Source: Candidatus Omnitrophota bacterium
GTDB lineage: Bacteria > Omnitrophota > Gorgyraeia > Zapsychrales > Zapsychraceae
DNA: 64,000 nt
Direction of reading: 5' to 3'
Assembly: GCA_020632495.1 (NCBI GenBank)
Contig: JACKFL010000006.1
Location: 868,001-932,000, forward strand
Made by a program: the position numbers and the translations under genes. Positions 63,501 through 64,000 of the stretch are shown here, piece after piece. A model generated the notes under the pieces. It saw nothing but the letters and a program-made list of their open reading frames with translations, ran no database searches and had not been told where the DNA came from. Each line of letters starts with the position of its first letter. Positions within the stretch are counted from its first letter, which is position 1.

Positions 63501-64000
63501 CCCTGTCGGGTCGCTCGGTCCAGTGGGATCACCGGGAGTTCCGGGAGCCGCGGGACCGGTCGGAGCGTTGGGACCAGTGGGTGCGCCGGGACCGGTCGGG
63601 TCACTGGGACCTGTGGGATCACCGGGAGCAGCCGGGGCACCGGGGCCGGTCGGAGCATTCGGTCCGGTGGGTAATTCAGTAGTTTGCGGAGCGTCGGGTC
63701 CGAAGGGAGCGCCGGGACCTGTGGGTCCGTTAGGATCTACGGGCGCGCCGGGACCAGCCGGGGCGTTGGGCCCTGTCGGGTCGCTCGGTCCAGTGGGATC
63801 ACCGGGAGTTCCGGGAGCCGCGGGACCGGTCGGAGCGTTGGGACCTGTGGGTGCGCCGGGACCGGTCGGGTCGCTCGGACCGGTCGGATCACCAGGAGTA
63901 CCGGGAACTGCCGGACCTGACGGAGCATTGGGACCTGTGGGTGCGCCGGGACCGGTCGGGTCGCTCGGACCGGTCGGATCACCAGGAGTGCCGGGAACAG
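60594..64000 (-). CDS. Giant proline-triplet repeat surface protein with PEP-CTERM signal, 5' end beyond window
   Basis: At least 1134 residues are visible and the frame stays open to the right edge, so the N terminus is missing. The sequence follows a strict XXP triplet rule (TGP alternating with GDP, SDP, GAP, NAP, AAP), broken once per 90-residue unit by a QMT/QTT-like element (DAPQMTALP). It is therefore not collagen, which needs Gly at every third place. Near the C terminus lies a non-repeat linker (VGSLFATFSPQEAGGPVFLA) and then the PEP-CTERM signal: NPEPATLMLMGGGMAGMFL followed by RRRRKKRA. An exosortase should cleave it there. A long polyproline-II surface fibre is the likely form. 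Confidence 0.9.
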   Translation of the reverse strand, partial: VPGTPGDPTGPSDPTGPGAPTGPNAPSGPAVPGTPGDPTGPSDPTGPGAPTGPNAPTGPAAPGTPGDPTGPSDPTGPNAPAGPGAPVDPNGPTGPGAPFGPDAPQTTELPTGPNAPTGPGAPAAPGDPTGPSDPTGPGAPTGPNAPTGPAAPGTPGDPTGPSDPTGPNAPAGPGAPVDPNGPTGPGAPFGPDAPQMTALPTGPNAPTGPGAPAAPGDPTGPSDPTGPGAPTGPNAPTGPAAPGTPGDPTGPSDPTGPNAPAGPGAPVDPNGPTGPGAPFGPDAPQMTALPTGPNAPTGPGAPAAPGDPTGPSDPTGPGAPTGPNAPTGPAAPGTPGDPTGPSDPTGPNAPTGPSDPTGPGAPTGPNAPTGPAAPGTPGDPTGPSDPTGPNAPAGPGAPVDPNGPTGPGAPFGPDAPQMTSLPTGPNAPTGPGAPAAPGDPTGPSDPTGPGAPTGPNAPTGPAAPGTPGDPTGPSDPTGPNAPAGPGAPVDPNGPTGPGAPFGPDAPQMTALPTGPNAPTGPGAPAAPGDPTGPSDPTGPNAPAGPGAPVDPNGPTGPGAPFGPDAPQMTALPTGPNAPTGPGAPAAPGDPTGPSDPTGPGAPTGPNAPTGPAAPGTPGDPTGPSDPTGPNAPAGPGAPVDPNGPTGPGAPFGPDAPQMTALPTGPNAPTGPGAPAAPGDPTGPSDPTGPGAPTGPNAPTGPAAPGTPGDPTGPSDPTGPNAPAGPGAPFGPDAPQMTALPTGPNAPTGPGAPAAPGDPTGPSDPTGPGAPTGPNAPTGPAAPGTPGDPTGPSDPTGPNAPAGPGAPFGPDAPQMTALPTGPSAPTGPGAPAAPGDPTGPSDPTGPGAPTGPNAPTGPAAPGTPGDPTGPSDPTGPNAPAGPGAPVDPNGPTGPGAPFGPDAPQMTALPTGPNAPTGPGAPAAPGDPTGPSDPTGPGAPTGPNAPTGPAAPGTPGDPTGPSDPTGPNAPAGPGAPVDPNGPTGPGAPFGPDAPQTAELPTGPNAPTGPGTPAAPGDPTGPSDPTGPSDPTGPGDPAGPNSPSGPAAPGTPGDPTGPSDPTGPNTPSGPSEPTGPTAPQVGSLFATFSPQEAGGPVFLAASTGEVETTTNPEPATLMLMGGGMAGMFLRRRRKKRA
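61020..64000. repeat. Tandem 270-bp repeats made of 18-bp subunits
   Basis: The unit boundary marked by the QMT/QTT element (TTTGCGGAGCG on the plus strand) occurs near 61020, 61290, 61560, 61794, 62028, 62298, 62478, 62748, 63144, 63414 and 63684. Spacings are 270, 270, 234, 234, 270, 180, 270, 396, 270 and 270 bp, all multiples of 18. Thus whole hexapeptide subunits have been gained or lost without frameshift. The array continues past the edge. Confidence 0.92.

Noticed and set aside
61020..64000. Collagen-like classification and many short overlapping frames in the repeat
   Set aside because: Glycine is not at every third residue, so it is not a collagen repeat, and the frames on both strands are shadows of the single long minus-strand frame.
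61020..64000. CRISPR array
   Set aside because: The repeats are contiguous coding repeats with no unique spacers.
1..64000. tRNA or rRNA genes
   Set aside because: No cloverleaf or rRNA core sequence was seen by eye; a tRNAscan run would settle it.

Overview
The window reads as a chromosomal segment of a Gram-negative-type bacterium. It encodes a complete Wzx/Wzy exopolysaccharide export route with an outer-membrane barrel, lipoproteins, CsgG-like secretion proteins and a protein ending in a PEP-CTERM sorting signal. The best lineage guess is Candidatus Omnitrophota (OP3). The basis is remembered family resemblance of the two very large exported proteins, in particular their shared N-terminal domain and their C-terminal tail beginning GGID, plus the very large gene size. 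This is inference, not a search result. Nearly all genes are on the minus strand; the clear exceptions are an IS481-type transposase and a zinc-ribbon membrane protein.

Region 1 (1-23.8 kb) is one exopolysaccharide locus read right to left: outer-membrane barrel, Wza-type exporter, Wzz/BY-kinase, a four-helix-bundle (S23/IVS-type) protein, CpsB phosphatase, Wzx flippase, Wzy polymerase, seven glycosyltransferases, two hexapeptide acetyltransferases, an FkbM methyltransferase, a YdcF-like protein, a TPR protein with a carbohydrate-binding-like end, an O-antigen-ligase-like protein, a tiny secreted proline-repeat protein, and the priming glycosylphosphotransferase, which runs off the left edge. 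The sugar-specific centre (about 5.7-18.1 kb) is visibly AT-richer than its flanks, as expected for an exchangeable serotype-like cassette.

Region 2 (23.9-40.3 kb) holds two giant exported paralogues. The first is about 1660 residues and carries an HExxH...ExxxD motif. The second is about 2955 residues and combines an M48-type peptidase domain with a UbiB/ABC1 kinase-like domain. Between them lie a YciH/SUI1 protein, an IS481 element with clear inverted repeats and a target duplication, and a TPR protein. Both giants have recognisable TATAAT promoters.

Region 3 (40.4-64 kb) carries a four-gene CsgG/SGNH operon, a zinc-ribbon protein, a MATE transporter, a coiled-coil secreted protein, a YihY/BrkB protein, an HlyD-ABC-permease export operon, a RES/Xre toxin-antitoxin pair with a near-consensus promoter, an M48/YcxB pair, PrsW, a metallo-beta-lactamase-fold hydrolase, and the 3' part of a very long proline-every-third-residue repeat protein with a PEP-CTERM tail that continues past the right edge.

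The most unexpected feature is a family of intergenic degenerate heptanucleotide arrays. Each is usually three to five 7-bp words with a locus-specific consensus (GTAATGN, GGGATAN, AGCGGNN, ACGTCCC). They tend to occur as inverted pairs near gene ends and starts, and one is interrupted by the IS element. Several genes also place a TATAAT box only 7-9 nt before the start codon, suggesting leaderless transcripts.
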